DNA from: Phenylobacterium sp.
GTDB lineage: Bacteria; Pseudomonadota; Alphaproteobacteria; Caulobacterales; Caulobacteraceae
Assembly (NCBI RefSeq): GCF_016124325.1
Contig: NZ_WGNY01000005.1
Coordinates: 1 to 64,000 of the forward strand
Length of the DNA stretch: 64,000 nucleotides
Direction of reading: 5' to 3'
Part shown: in pieces, positions 41,258 to 49,903 of the stretch
Position numbering within the stretch: position 1 is the stretch's first letter
Layout: every line of letters begins with the position of its first letter
The notes under the pieces: generated by a model
Told to the model about the DNA's origin: nothing
What the model saw: the letters and a program-made list of their open reading frames with translations, nothing else
The model's database searches: none
Position numbers and translations under genes: made by a program

Positions 41258-42756
41258 GGCGGCAGGCCGCGCGGGTCCTTGTCGAGCGGGGGGACGCCCG
41301 TGGTCTCCACGTACCAGTCGACCAGGCGCCGCTCAAGGTCGGCGCGGATGTGCGCCGCGCCGCGGTCGTCGATCAGGTTGTGCGTCAGGCCGGGATCGGC
41401 GGCGCAATCGTAGAGTTCGCCCTGGCCCTGGGGCCGCACGACCAGCCGATGGGTGGCGGTGCGCACCGAGGCGCAGCGCGAGACGGCCTCCGGGTGGGTG
41501 TGCTGGAGCAGGGTCTTGGGCTTGTAGAGCGCCAGTTCGACGACCGGCTCGAAGGCCTGGGGTTCGCTGAGGTTGTAGCCGCCCTCGGTGAAGGCCGCCT
41601 CGCGCGGGCGGCCCGGCTGGCCCATGAGCTGGGGAACCAGGCTGCGGGCGAAGTTGGTGTGAGCGGCCCGGGTCCCGGCCAGCTCCAGCATCGTGGCCAT
41701 CAGGTCGTAGAGTTCGGTCATGCCGTGCTCGACCACGCCGGGCTTTCCACCGGGGATGCGGCCGATCAGGGGCACGTGAGAGAGGCAGTCCTCCAGGCCC
41801 GAGGGCCACTTCTCCACCAGGCCGTAGTCGCCGGCGTAGTCGCCGTGGTCGGAACTGACGAAGAGGGCGGTGTCGCGGTCGCGGCCGGTGCGCTGGAGCG
41901 CGTCCATAAGCTCGCCCAGCAGCCAGTCGGAATAGCTGACCTGGCCGTAGTAGACGGCGCGCACGCGACGGAAGTCGGCGTCGGCGAGCTTGTCCAGCCC
42001 GTAGGCCTCGCGGATGTCGGCGTGGAACCTGGGCTTCTTCGGCAGGCCGGGCGGGACCAGCGGGCCCACCTCGCCGGGCTTGTAGAGGTCGTTGAATTCG
42101 GTCGGCGCCGAATAGGGCGGATGCGGCTCGCTGAGCGGCAGGAAGATGCAGAACGGCCGCTCGTGCGCCTGGCGCTCCAGCACCTCGATGGCGCGCCGGA
42201 CGTTGACGTAGTCGCCGGTCTCGGTGCGGTCGCCGAACGGCGGATAGAGCATCGACATGGCGCCGGGGGTGAGCGGCCCTGCGCCCAGCGCCTTCATCAT
42301 CCCCGGCGAGGGCGGCGGATTGGCGCGCCATTCGGTGACGCTGTCGGGGAAGCTGGCCTGGGCCAGGGCGTCGTTCTTGCCGAACCAGAAGACGTCGTAG
42401 CCCGCCTGGCGCAGGTAGCGGAACATGTTCGGCTCGTCGGGCCGCAGGAAGTAGTAGAGGCTGCGGTGGCCGCGCACGCTGGCGGGCCAGCCGGTGAGCA
42501 GGCTGCAGCGCGAGGCGCCGCAGACGGTGAACTGGGTGTGGCAGTTGGCGAACCGCGCGCCCTCGCGGGCCAGGCGGTCGAAGTTGGGGGTCCTGCAGAC
42601 GGGATTGCCGTAGCACCCCAGGGCGTCGGCCCGCATCTCGTCGGTGAAGAACAGGATCAGGTTCGGCCGCTGCGGCGCGGCCGCCGCCCCACCCGCCGCG
42701 AGCGCGGCGGCGCCCGTGGCCAGGACGGCGCGGCGATCGAGGTTGCTGACCGACAT
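41239..42756 (-). CDS. Tat-exported sulfatase
   Basis: A 505-residue sulfatase with twin-arginine signal (NLDRRAVLATGAAALAAGG). Metal-binding NLILFFTDEMRADALGCYG (32-50) and formylglycine motif CGASRCSLLTG, Cys79, a proper C-x-A-x-R, are intact; SSDHGDYAGDYGLVEKW supplies further ligands. An exported Tat route means the Cys must be oxidised before export. Likely acts on choline-type, phosphonate or carbohydrate sulfate esters in the periplasm; the exact substrate is unknown. It follows the CHASE2 kinase gene by 64 nt on the same strand. Confidence 0.9.
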   Translation of the reverse strand: MSVSNLDRRAVLATGAAALAAGGAAAAPQRPNLILFFTDEMRADALGCYGNPVCRTPNFDRLAREGARFANCHTQFTVCGASRCSLLTGWPASVRGHRSLYYFLRPDEPNMFRYLRQAGYDVFWFGKNDALAQASFPDSVTEWRANPPPSPGMMKALGAGPLTPGAMSMLYPPFGDRTETGDYVNVRRAIEVLERQAHERPFCIFLPLSEPHPPYSAPTEFNDLYKPGEVGPLVPPGLPKKPRFHADIREAYGLDKLADADFRRVRAVYYGQVSYSDWLLGELMDALQRTGRDRDTALFVSSDHGDYAGDYGLVEKWPSGLEDCLSHVPLIGRIPGGKPGVVEHGMTELYDLMATMLELAGTRAAHTNFARSLVPQLMGQPGRPREAAFTEGGYNLSEPQAFEPVVELALYKPKTLLQHTHPEAVSRCASVRTATHRLVVRPQGQGELYDCAADPGLTHNLIDDRGAAHIRADLERRLVDWYVETTGVPPLDKDPRGLPPYPPAP

Positions 42757-42820
42757 GCCCTGCTACGCTCCCCGTGCCCGCGGACCGGGAGGACACCACG
42801 GCGCGCGCGGGCGGTCCAGT

Positions 42821-44782
42821 TCAGGCGGGCGGCGGCGGCGGCGTGTGCGGGAAGTCGATCTCGCAGAGCAGCCCCTCGGGCAGGTATTCCACCGAGACCC
42901 GGCCGCCCAGTTCGCGGGCCAGGGCGTCCTGGACCAGGCGCGTGCCGAAGCCCCGGCGGGTCGGCGGCGACAGCAGCGGCCCGCCGGCTTCCTGCCAGAC
43001 GAAATGGATCTCGCCGCCCACCCGCTTCCAGGAGACGCGCACGCGGCCGCCCACGGTGGACAGGGCGCCGTACTTCGAGGCGTTCACGCCCAGCTCGTGC
43101 AGGGCCATGGCCATGGCCAGCGCATGGTTGGCCTCCAGGCGCACGGGCGGGCCCTGGATCGTGAAGCTGGCGCCGTCGGCGTCGTCGAAGGGGGCCACGG
43201 CCACGCGGGCGACGTCGAGCAAGTCGGCCGATTCCCAGCGCTCGGCGGTGAGCAGGTTCTGGGCCGTCGAGAGCGCGATGAGGCGAGAGACGAAGGCCTC
43301 GCCCGCCTCGGCGGGGCTGCGGTCGGGCCGGAACGACTGGGCGGCGATCGACTGCACGGTGGCGAGCGTGTTCTTCACCCGGTGGTTCAGCTCGTTGATG
43401 AGCAGCTGCTGGCGCTCGGCGGCGTGGTCGCGCTCGGCGTCGAGGTCGAGGCGCAGCCGGGCCTGCAGCCGGCGGCCTTCGACGTAGAGCATGGTGACCA
43501 TGGTCAGCAGGGTGGCCGTGGCCAGCGCCTGGACCGTGATCGGATCGACCAGCCAGCCCTCCTGGAAGGCGAGCGCACTGCCCGCGAAGGCCGCGACGAG
43601 CTCGGCCGCCGCGACGGCGCCCACCACCACGAACGACACCCGGGGCAGCGCCCACCATGCCGCCAGGGCGAGGACCAGGGCCAGGCCCCACTCGGCGGCC
43701 GGCGCCCAGCCGGGGCGGACGAGGCCGGCGCCGCGCAGCATGGCGTCGACCGCCTGGGCCTGGACGAAGACGCCGGTGACCGCCCGCGCCCGCGGCGTGC
43801 TGGCCTGCTCGGCGACGCCGGCGCTGGTGAGGCCGACCAGCACGATCTGGCCCTTGAATAGGTCCTTGGGCGCGCCCTTGCGCAGCAGGTTGACGGCCGA
43901 GGTGGTCTGGGTGCGCCGCCAGTCGCCGAACCGGATGAGGAATTGGCCGTCGTCGGTGGCGGGGATCGTCCGGCGGCCCACGCGCACGGCCCGAAGCCGG
44001 CCGCGATCGCCCACGAGCTCGACCTGCTGCGCGCCCGTCGCCACGCGGACCATCTCCAGCGCGAACCCCGGCGTCAGGGGGCCCGCGGCGCGGGCGACGA
44101 GGGGCACGCGACGCACGAGCCCGTCGGGATCGGGATCGCCGTTGACGAGGCCGTGGCCCAGGGCCGCCGCGTCGAGGATCGGCAGGTTGGAGACCGCGGT
44201 GGCGAAGGTGAGCACGCGGGCCGGCGCCTCGCCCCGGAACGCCACCTCGGGCGGAAGCGGCGCGGCGGCCTGGTCGAGGAAGTCGAACGATCCCGGCCGG
44301 ACGCCCGCGCGGGCGACGACCACGGGGTTGCGGCCGATGACGCGGGCCAGGATCGCGTCCATGGACGGCAGCTTGCGGATCTCGGCGGCGGTCTGGGCGG
44401 GCAGCTCGGTGTAGAGGCCGGCGAAGAGCGTCGGGTCGAGCCGGTCGGGTTCGACCAGCAGCATGTCGAGCCCGATGGCGACGGCCCCGCGGTCGGCGAT
44501 CTGCTCGATCAGCCGGGCCAGGTAGAAGCGCGACCAGGGCCAGCCGCCCACCTCGCGCAGGCTCTCGGCGTCCACCACGACGACGTGCACCCGGTGCGAC
44601 GGCTCGGGCGCGGGCAGCACCCGCTGATAGACGTCGTACAGCGACTGGCGCAGGCCGCCGCCGACAAAGGCCATGAGGATGGCGGCCGCCAACGCCGCCA
44701 CGAGCCCGGCGCAGCTGACGCGCAGCCGCGCGCCGGCGTCCAGTTGCATCATCGCGTCAGGCGGCGATCCCCGGCCTCCCAT
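42821..44782 (-). CDS. CHASE2-domain HWE histidine kinase
   Basis: A membrane kinase of about 653 residues. An N-terminal helix (GLVAALAAAILMAFVGGG) anchors a long extracytoplasmic CHASE2 sensor (VHVVVVDAESLREVGGWPWSRFYLARLI, GAVAIGLDMLLVEPDR, FKGQIVLVGLTSAGV). Three membrane helices follow (GLALVLALAAWWALP, VSFVVVGAVAAAELVAAF, ALATATLLTMVTMLY), then LLINELNHRVKNTLATV with the phosphorylated His, MALHELGVNASKYGAL and WQEAGG of HWE kinases. No receiver domain. Start uncertain: GTG 44800, ATG 44782 or ATG 44752. The signal is unknown. Confidence 0.9.
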   Translation of the reverse strand: MGGRGSPPDAMMQLDAGARLRVSCAGLVAALAAAILMAFVGGGLRQSLYDVYQRVLPAPEPSHRVHVVVVDAESLREVGGWPWSRFYLARLIEQIADRGAVAIGLDMLLVEPDRLDPTLFAGLYTELPAQTAAEIRKLPSMDAILARVIGRNPVVVARAGVRPGSFDFLDQAAAPLPPEVAFRGEAPARVLTFATAVSNLPILDAAALGHGLVNGDPDPDGLVRRVPLVARAAGPLTPGFALEMVRVATGAQQVELVGDRGRLRAVRVGRRTIPATDDGQFLIRFGDWRRTQTTSAVNLLRKGAPKDLFKGQIVLVGLTSAGVAEQASTPRARAVTGVFVQAQAVDAMLRGAGLVRPGWAPAAEWGLALVLALAAWWALPRVSFVVVGAVAAAELVAAFAGSALAFQEGWLVDPITVQALATATLLTMVTMLYVEGRRLQARLRLDLDAERDHAAERQQLLINELNHRVKNTLATVQSIAAQSFRPDRSPAEAGEAFVSRLIALSTAQNLLTAERWESADLLDVARVAVAPFDDADGASFTIQGPPVRLEANHALAMAMALHELGVNASKYGALSTVGGRVRVSWKRVGGEIHFVWQEAGGPLLSPPTRRGFGTRLVQDALARELGGRVSVEYLPEGLLCEIDFPHTPPPPPA

Positions 44783-44926
44783 AGGCGCAACAGACCTCAC
44801 ACCAAACGCCAGGCCGAAGACTCAACATAACATAGTTCTGAACCGTGTCCGGCCCGGCCGGCGCGACGAAAGGAGGCTGGCGCCGATCGAGCCTCGGCGC
44901 GCGCTACGGCGCCGCGGGCCGCCTGC

Positions 44927-45256
44927 TCACTCGACCTGCGGCCGGACGCACATCAGCGTGACAGAATAGGATTCCCCGGCCTGAATACCAAGCGTCTTGC
45001 AGCTGATCCGCTTTTCCCCATCCAGTTTCGGCCAGTCCTTCTTGAGTTCCTCTTTGGAATTGGCCTCCATTTTCTGGCAAACTTGCGCTGTATTCGCGGT
45101 CTGCTTGGCGCAATAGCCGCCGGAATAGGCTGGGAAGTCCGCCGTGACGGGCTGCGTAGTCGCGGCAAAAGCAGTTGGGCCGAGGCCGGCGCCGCTGGCG
45201 ACGACAACTGCGACGCCGGCAATCATCACGCCTCTGAGCTGACGCTGCTTGCTCAT
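44927..45256 (-). CDS. Small secreted four-cysteine protein
   Basis: A 109-residue protein with a signal peptide (MSKQRQLRGVMIAGVAVVVA, cleaved near AFAATT). The mature 75-residue domain has four Cys (GYCAKQ, VCQKM, ISCKT, MCVRP), probably two disulfides, and a basic Lys-rich middle. No known family. It is transcribed away from the TIR/STAND operon with a 95-bp gap to that gene's GTG, so the two share a promoter region. An in-frame ATG at 45292 exists, but ATG 45256 places the signal peptide properly. Confidence 0.7.
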   Translation of the reverse strand: MSKQRQLRGVMIAGVAVVVASGAGLGPTAFAATTQPVTADFPAYSGGYCAKQTANTAQVCQKMEANSKEELKKDWPKLDGEKRISCKTLGIQAGESYSVTLMCVRPQVE

Positions 45257-45278
45257 CCCGCACCCCCGTAGCTGCACA

Positions 45279-45308
45279 TTGACATGATGCAACTATGAGT
45301 TTCATTAT
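45279..45308 (+). promoter_or_regulatory. Promoter of the TIR/nSTAND1 operon
   Basis: A perfect -35 TTGACA (45279-45284) is followed by an 18-base spacer and CATTAT (45303-45308), 4 of 6 matches to the -10 consensus. Transcription would start near 45315, leaving a leader of about 37 bases with GGGGGAG (45340-45346) 5 nt before GTG 45352. This argues against the ATG starts at 45295 and 45307. Confidence 0.6.
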
Positions 45309-45351
45309 GCAATATCATCGTTACGCCGAGCGTGTCTTTGGGGGAGCGCGC

Positions 45352-46848
45352 GTGTCATATTCCGATGACTACGATTACGAGCTTTTCGTCAGCTACGCCC
45401 AAAGGGACAACGGGCGCGAGATCGGCCGACCGGTCACCCAGATCGTCGAGCGCGTCGAAGGGCACCTGCGCGCGCGCCTCGGCTGGCAGAATCCGCCGCG
45501 CATCTTCTTCGATCAGTTCGATGGCGAGATCACCGCGCCGCGCCTCGAAGACATCCTCAAGGCCGTCGGCCGGTCCGCCGTGTTCCTGGCCATCGGCTCG
45601 CCGAACTATATCGTGCGGCAATGGCCCCTCGCGGAGCTGAAGCTATTCGCGGAGCTGCCCGATGCGTCGAAGCGGCTGGTCTGCGCCGAAGTCCTGCCGC
45701 TGGATCCCGACGCCGGCGGCTATCCCAGCCCGCTGAACGAACTGCGCCAGGTGTGGTTCTGGCGGCCCGACCAGAAGACGCGTTTTCCGATCGAGCTCCA
45801 TCGCAGCTCGTCCGACTACAAGAGAGCTGTCGTCACGGTCGGCGAGCGCATCCGCACGACGCTTCAGCGGATGGCGCCCGAAGCCAATCGCCCGCCGAGG
45901 GGCGTGGCGTCGCTGAACCCGATGAGCCTCACGAAGCCCGACTCGGTTCCGCAGCCCGAAGCTCCGAAGCCGGGGCGCGCCGGCGGAACCGCAGCGCGTC
46001 CGAAATCCGGCCCCGAACCGTGCGTCGTCGTCGGCGTCGTCGGCCGCGACATGGAGCCCAGGGTGGACGAACTTGCGGCGTCCCTCGCCATGGGCGCAAA
46101 TCCGATCACGGTCCTGCCGGCGAGGCCCTGCCTTCCGGATCGCTCGGCGACGATGAAGGCGTTCGAGGCGGACCTGCGGCGCGCGTCGGTCTTCGTCCAG
46201 TTGCTGGGCGTCGAGGCGCCCCTCGAGACGGGCGGCTTCCCGGATGGCCGGGCGCAGTACGAACTCGAAACCGCGCACGCCCTGGAAAAGCCCGTCCGCC
46301 AATGGCGACTGCCCGACCTGCGGCTCGACGAGATCGACGACGACAATCATCGACAGCTTGTCGCCGAGTCGTCGTGCCCGATCCGGGGGTTCGAGGAGTT
46401 CAAGGCCGAGATCCGGCAGATCGCGCTGGCGGCGGCGGCCCCGAGGTCGCCGCCGGCGAACGTCTTCATCTATGCGCCGCGCACGCGGATCGGCCACGCC
46501 GAGGAGTTGCGGCGTATCTTCGAGGCCGCCGAATTCAGCGTCGCCCTTCCGATGGGCGCGACGGCGGGAGAGATCCGGCGGCATCGGGACCAGATGTTCA
46601 GCGAGGCCGAGATCCTGATGTTCGTTCCGGACACCGATCCGGACACGCTTTGGATCGACGACAACCTCGACCGGTTCGACATCAGCCGGGCGCAGAGGCC
46701 CGATCCGAAGGCGCTCGGGATCTGTTCGATCGGTGACGACGCGACCCCGCTGTCGGACGCCACCGTGACGACGGTCCGGCCGCGCCGGAACGGCGCCGGG
46801 CCCAGGACCACTCGGCTCAAGGCGTTCATCGAGGAGCTGCATACGTGA
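45352..46848 (+). CDS. TIR-domain protein with two further Rossmann-like domains
   Basis: A 498-residue soluble protein. Residues about 8-175 are a TIR domain: YELFVSYAQRDN opens it, and SPNYIVRQWPLAELKLF holds the Glu (about 95) that is catalytic in NADase TIRs. A Pro-rich linker (176-222) leads to a second alpha/beta unit (CVVVGVVGRDMEPRVDELAAS to RAQYELETAHALEKPVRQW) and a third (NVFIYAPRTRIGHAEELRRI to LMFVPDTDPDTLW), both resembling TIR/DUF4062-like folds. GTG 45352 is chosen for its ribosome-binding site. Its stop overlaps the ATPase start (GTGA). An NAD-cleaving immune effector role is inferred. Confidence 0.8.
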   Translation: MSYSDDYDYELFVSYAQRDNGREIGRPVTQIVERVEGHLRARLGWQNPPRIFFDQFDGEITAPRLEDILKAVGRSAVFLAIGSPNYIVRQWPLAELKLFAELPDASKRLVCAEVLPLDPDAGGYPSPLNELRQVWFWRPDQKTRFPIELHRSSSDYKRAVVTVGERIRTTLQRMAPEANRPPRGVASLNPMSLTKPDSVPQPEAPKPGRAGGTAARPKSGPEPCVVVGVVGRDMEPRVDELAASLAMGANPITVLPARPCLPDRSATMKAFEADLRRASVFVQLLGVEAPLETGGFPDGRAQYELETAHALEKPVRQWRLPDLRLDEIDDDNHRQLVAESSCPIRGFEEFKAEIRQIALAAAAPRSPPANVFIYAPRTRIGHAEELRRIFEAAEFSVALPMGATAGEIRRHRDQMFSEAEILMFVPDTDPDTLWIDDNLDRFDISRAQRPDPKALGICSIGDDATPLSDATVTTVRPRRNGAGPRTTRLKAFIEELHT

Positions 46849-48725
46849 GCGCCGCGTCGCCCCAGACGGCGTCGACAGCCGCGGAAGCGACAGCGATCCG
46901 GTTCGAGGCGAGCCGGCTGGCGGCGGACTCCCGCGCCCCGTACCCGGGGATGCGCGCGTTCGAGCAGGACGAGGCCGACCTCTTCTTCGGCCGGGAGAAC
47001 TCGGTCGACCTGATGATCGATCGGCTCGCCAGGACGCGGTTCCTCGCCGTGGTCGGCGCCTCCGGCAGCGGCAAGTCTTCGCTGGTCAAGACCGGGCTCA
47101 TCCGGGCCCTTCGGCGCGGCGATCACCCGACGACCAGCCATCGCTGGAAGATCGCCGAAATGCGGCCCGAGGCCGAGCCGCTTCGCAACCTGGCCAGGGC
47201 GCTGCTCACGGCCGCGCGGCCCGAGCCCCCCGAGCAGGTCGAGATCGACGTGCTCGACGGCATCCTGCGGCTGGGGCCGGAAGCCCTCGTCGAATGGGTG
47301 GATGCGGGAAACTTCCCCGACGACTGGAACCTGCTGATCCTCGTCGACCAGTTCGAGGAGCTGTTCCGCTACAAGGACTACGCCCAGCGGGAGGAGCGGG
47401 ACGCGTTCGTCCGCCTCCTGCTGGAATCGTCGGTCGAGCCGTCCGGGCGCATCAACGTGGTCCTGACCATGCGCTCCGAATACCTGGACGCCTGCAGCCT
47501 GCTGCCGGAGCTTTCGCGGAAGATCGGCGAGGGATTGTTCCTCACCAGCCAGATGACGTTGGAGGAGGTGCGCGAGGCGATCGAGCGTCCCGCGCTGCGC
47601 GTGAACGGCAAGATCCAGCCGGAGCTCGTGAACCGGCTGCTGGAGGACCTCGGCCAGTATGCGCCCTGGGATCGCGCGGAGACCTCGGACGAAGCCGAGC
47701 AGCTGGCCCGCCAAGCCGACCAGCTGCCGCTCATGCAGCACGTGCTGAACCGGATGTGGCGCCTGAAGCACGGCGCCGAGTCGGTCCTGACCCTGGATGA
47801 CTACAAGGCGATCGGCGGGATCGAGGGGGCCCTCACCAAGCACGCGGCCGAAGTCGTCGAGGACTTGAAGGCCACGTTCGGCGAGGACACCCAGCGGGTC
47901 GTCGGCCGCGTGTTTCGCGCCTTGGCGACGGGCCCGTCGCTTTCCCTGGCCGTCCGTCGCGTGCGCTCACTGAACCAGCTCGCCGCCGAGACGGGCCTTC
48001 CGATCACCACCGTTCGGGACGTCGTCCGCGCGTTCGCCGCGCCGGAATGCGGCTTTCTGCGGATCTCGAAGCCCGAAGCGGGAGATGACGCCCGCGTCGA
48101 TCTCGCGCACGAAAGCCTGATCCGCAAGTGGCGGAGCCTCTCGGTCTGGTTCGCCCAGGAAGTCACCGAAGGCGTCAACTGGACCCGGCTGGTCAATGCG
48201 GCCGCGCCGCACAGCGATATCGTCGCCCTGCCGCTCTCGGCGCCCGAACTGAGCGCCTACAATGCATGGTGGAAGGAGCGGAACCCGACGCCGAAGTGGG
48301 CCGACCGATACGGCGGCGAGTTCGACAAGGCCGCGCGCTTCCTCAAGCACGCAAATCACGTCCAGCAGGTCGCGCGCATCGGCGTGGTCGCCTTCATCGC
48401 GCTCATCGTCGCCGGCGCGGGCGGAACGGGCTTCACCGCCTACCGGCAGTACGAGAAGCAGAAGGACGCCAAGACGACGGCGGCGTTGCAGGAGAGGCAG
48501 TTCGAAGCTGTCCGCAACACATCGACCATGGTCTCGACCCAGATCTGCGAAGTCCTGCACCGCAGCGTGGACCTGCGCGTCATCCAGCCCTGCATCAACC
48601 GCTACGTCGCCACATTCCTCTCCGGCGCGACGGCGGGCGCCCACAATGAGGGTCAGGGTAAGGGCTGTCTTGCAAGCCAGATGGTGCGCCTGCCGGGGGG
48701 CCAGACCACATGCGCGACGAACTGA
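46845..48725 (+). CDS. Membrane-anchored nSTAND1-type ATPase
   Basis: A 626-residue STAND NTPase. PYPGMRAFEQDEADLFFGRE (33-51) is the nSTAND1 entry motif, Walker A GASGSGKSS is at 71-79 and Walker B LLILVDQFEE at 163-172; HESLIRKWRSL (near 420) belongs to the winged-helix region. Instead of the WD40 repeats common in relatives, it has one membrane helix at about 511-532 (IGVVAFIALIVAGAGGTGF) and a 94-residue tail with four Cys (568, 583, 608, 623), probably periplasmic. It is translationally coupled to the TIR gene and likely gates it; that is inference. Confidence 0.82.
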   Translation: MSAASPQTASTAAEATAIRFEASRLAADSRAPYPGMRAFEQDEADLFFGRENSVDLMIDRLARTRFLAVVGASGSGKSSLVKTGLIRALRRGDHPTTSHRWKIAEMRPEAEPLRNLARALLTAARPEPPEQVEIDVLDGILRLGPEALVEWVDAGNFPDDWNLLILVDQFEELFRYKDYAQREERDAFVRLLLESSVEPSGRINVVLTMRSEYLDACSLLPELSRKIGEGLFLTSQMTLEEVREAIERPALRVNGKIQPELVNRLLEDLGQYAPWDRAETSDEAEQLARQADQLPLMQHVLNRMWRLKHGAESVLTLDDYKAIGGIEGALTKHAAEVVEDLKATFGEDTQRVVGRVFRALATGPSLSLAVRRVRSLNQLAAETGLPITTVRDVVRAFAAPECGFLRISKPEAGDDARVDLAHESLIRKWRSLSVWFAQEVTEGVNWTRLVNAAAPHSDIVALPLSAPELSAYNAWWKERNPTPKWADRYGGEFDKAARFLKHANHVQQVARIGVVAFIALIVAGAGGTGFTAYRQYEKQKDAKTTAALQERQFEAVRNTSTMVSTQICEVLHRSVDLRVIQPCINRYVATFLSGATAGAHNEGQGKGCLASQMVRLPGGQTTCATN

Positions 48726-48741
48726 TTTCGAGGAGGCGGAA

Positions 48742-48975
48742 ATGACATCGAACCTGAACTGCCCGAGACGCCTCGTCAGGCTGGTCGTCGCCGCGGCGCT
48801 GGCCGCCGCCGGCCTGGTCGCGCCGACGCCGAGCTTCGCGCAGCTTCCTCCCCATCCGCCCGGCAGCATCTGCCTGACGCCGTACCTCTGGTGCTGGATG
48901 CCCCAGCCCGGTCCGGTGAACCAGTCCTGCGTCTGCTACACGCCCCGCGGCCCGATCGGCGGCCGCACCGTCTGA
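48742..48975 (+). CDS. Small secreted Pro/Cys-rich protein
   Basis: A 77-residue protein with signal peptide (RRLVRLVVAAALAAAGLVAP, cleaved near SFAQ). The mature part of about 44 residues has four Cys (SICLTPYLWCW, QSCVCYTP) and many Pro and Gly. GAGGAGGCGGA precedes the ATG and the gene lies 16 nt after the ATPase, so it is the third gene of the operon. A secreted cysteine-rich partner for the ATPase tail is plausible but untested. Unknown family. Confidence 0.7.
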   Translation: MTSNLNCPRRLVRLVVAAALAAAGLVAPTPSFAQLPPHPPGSICLTPYLWCWMPQPGPVNQSCVCYTPRGPIGGRTV

Positions 48976-48990
48976 CCCGGCCGGCGATCT

Positions 48991-49824
48991 CTAGCCCTGG
49001 ACGGTCTTGGTGGGCGTGACGGTCCCGTCGTCGAGGTCGTAGCGGGCGGCGACGATCTTGAGCTGGCCGGCCAGCACCTTGGCGCGCAGCGGGCGGCTGC
49101 CGGCGAAGATCTCGGCGGCGGCGTTGGCGGCGTTGAGGTTGACCGCGGCGTCGACCCGGTCGGGCGCGTTGGCCGGCACGGCGCGGACGGCCGGCGCGAT
49201 CAGGGCGACGAGGGAGCCGATCAGGGTCTCGCGGTCGGCCGGGTCGCCCTTGCCGGCGAGCGCGTCCATGGCCGCGGTGACGGCGCCGCAGCGCTCGTGG
49301 CCCAGCGCCATCACCAGGCTCACGCCCAGGTGCATCACGGCGTATTCGATCGAGGCGATCACCGCGTCGTCCACGACGTTGCCGGCCACGCGGATCACGA
49401 ACAGGTCGCCCAGGCCCTGGTCGAAGATGAGCTCGGGCGGCACCCGGCTGTCGGCGCAGGTGAGGATGACGGCGAAGGGATGCTGGCCCTTGGCCACCTC
49501 GACCCGCCGCGCGGCGTCGGCGTTCGGGTGGGCGACGAAGCCCTGAACGTAGCGGGTGTTGCCGGCCATCAGCCGCTGGAGCGCTTCCTCCGGCGGCACG
49601 GCCGGCGCCGCGGCGGCGTGGCCGGCGTCGGCGGCGGGCGCGGGCGCGTGGTCGGGCGCGGCGGCGGGCTTGGCGGCCGCCTTCGCCTTGGGCTTCGCCT
49701 TGGCCTTGGGCTTGGGCGGCGGTTCGGCCGCGCCGAAATCGTCCTCGGCCCAGGCCAGCGCCGGCGCGGCCACGAGGGCTGCGCCCAGCGCCCAGACCAG
49801 GCGGCGGCGGTGAAGATCGGTCAT
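48991..49824 (-). CDS. Exported beta-class carbonic anhydrase
   Basis: A 277-residue zinc enzyme interconverting CO2 and bicarbonate. The signal peptide (RRRLVWALGAALVAAPALAW) may be Sec- or Tat-type; residues 33-78 are a Lys/Pro/Ala linker (KPKAKAKPKAKAAAKPAAAP). The catalytic domain has TCADSR with zinc Cys123 and Asp125-Arg127, and GHERCG with His176 and Cys179, all intact. Most bacterial beta enzymes are cytoplasmic, so this one is an exported variant. Convergent with the small secreted gene (16-nt gap). Confidence 0.9.
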   Translation of the reverse strand: MTDLHRRRLVWALGAALVAAPALAWAEDDFGAAEPPPKPKAKAKPKAKAAAKPAAAPDHAPAPAADAGHAAAAPAVPPEEALQRLMAGNTRYVQGFVAHPNADAARRVEVAKGQHPFAVILTCADSRVPPELIFDQGLGDLFVIRVAGNVVDDAVIASIEYAVMHLGVSLVMALGHERCGAVTAAMDALAGKGDPADRETLIGSLVALIAPAVRAVPANAPDRVDAAVNLNAANAAAEIFAGSRPLRAKVLAGQLKIVAARYDLDDGTVTPTKTVQG

Positions 49825-49903
49825 GGCGGCGGCCCCGGCGTCGAACGGTAGCCGCCAATCAGAACAGGGATTTCCTAAGATGCCGTGTGGGCGACGAAGG
49901 CCC

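Noticed and set aside
45295..45351. ATG 45295 or 45307 as start of the TIR gene
   Set aside because: Both fall at or before the predicted transcription start, whereas GTG 45352 has GGGGGAG at ideal spacing and the TIR domain begins immediately after.
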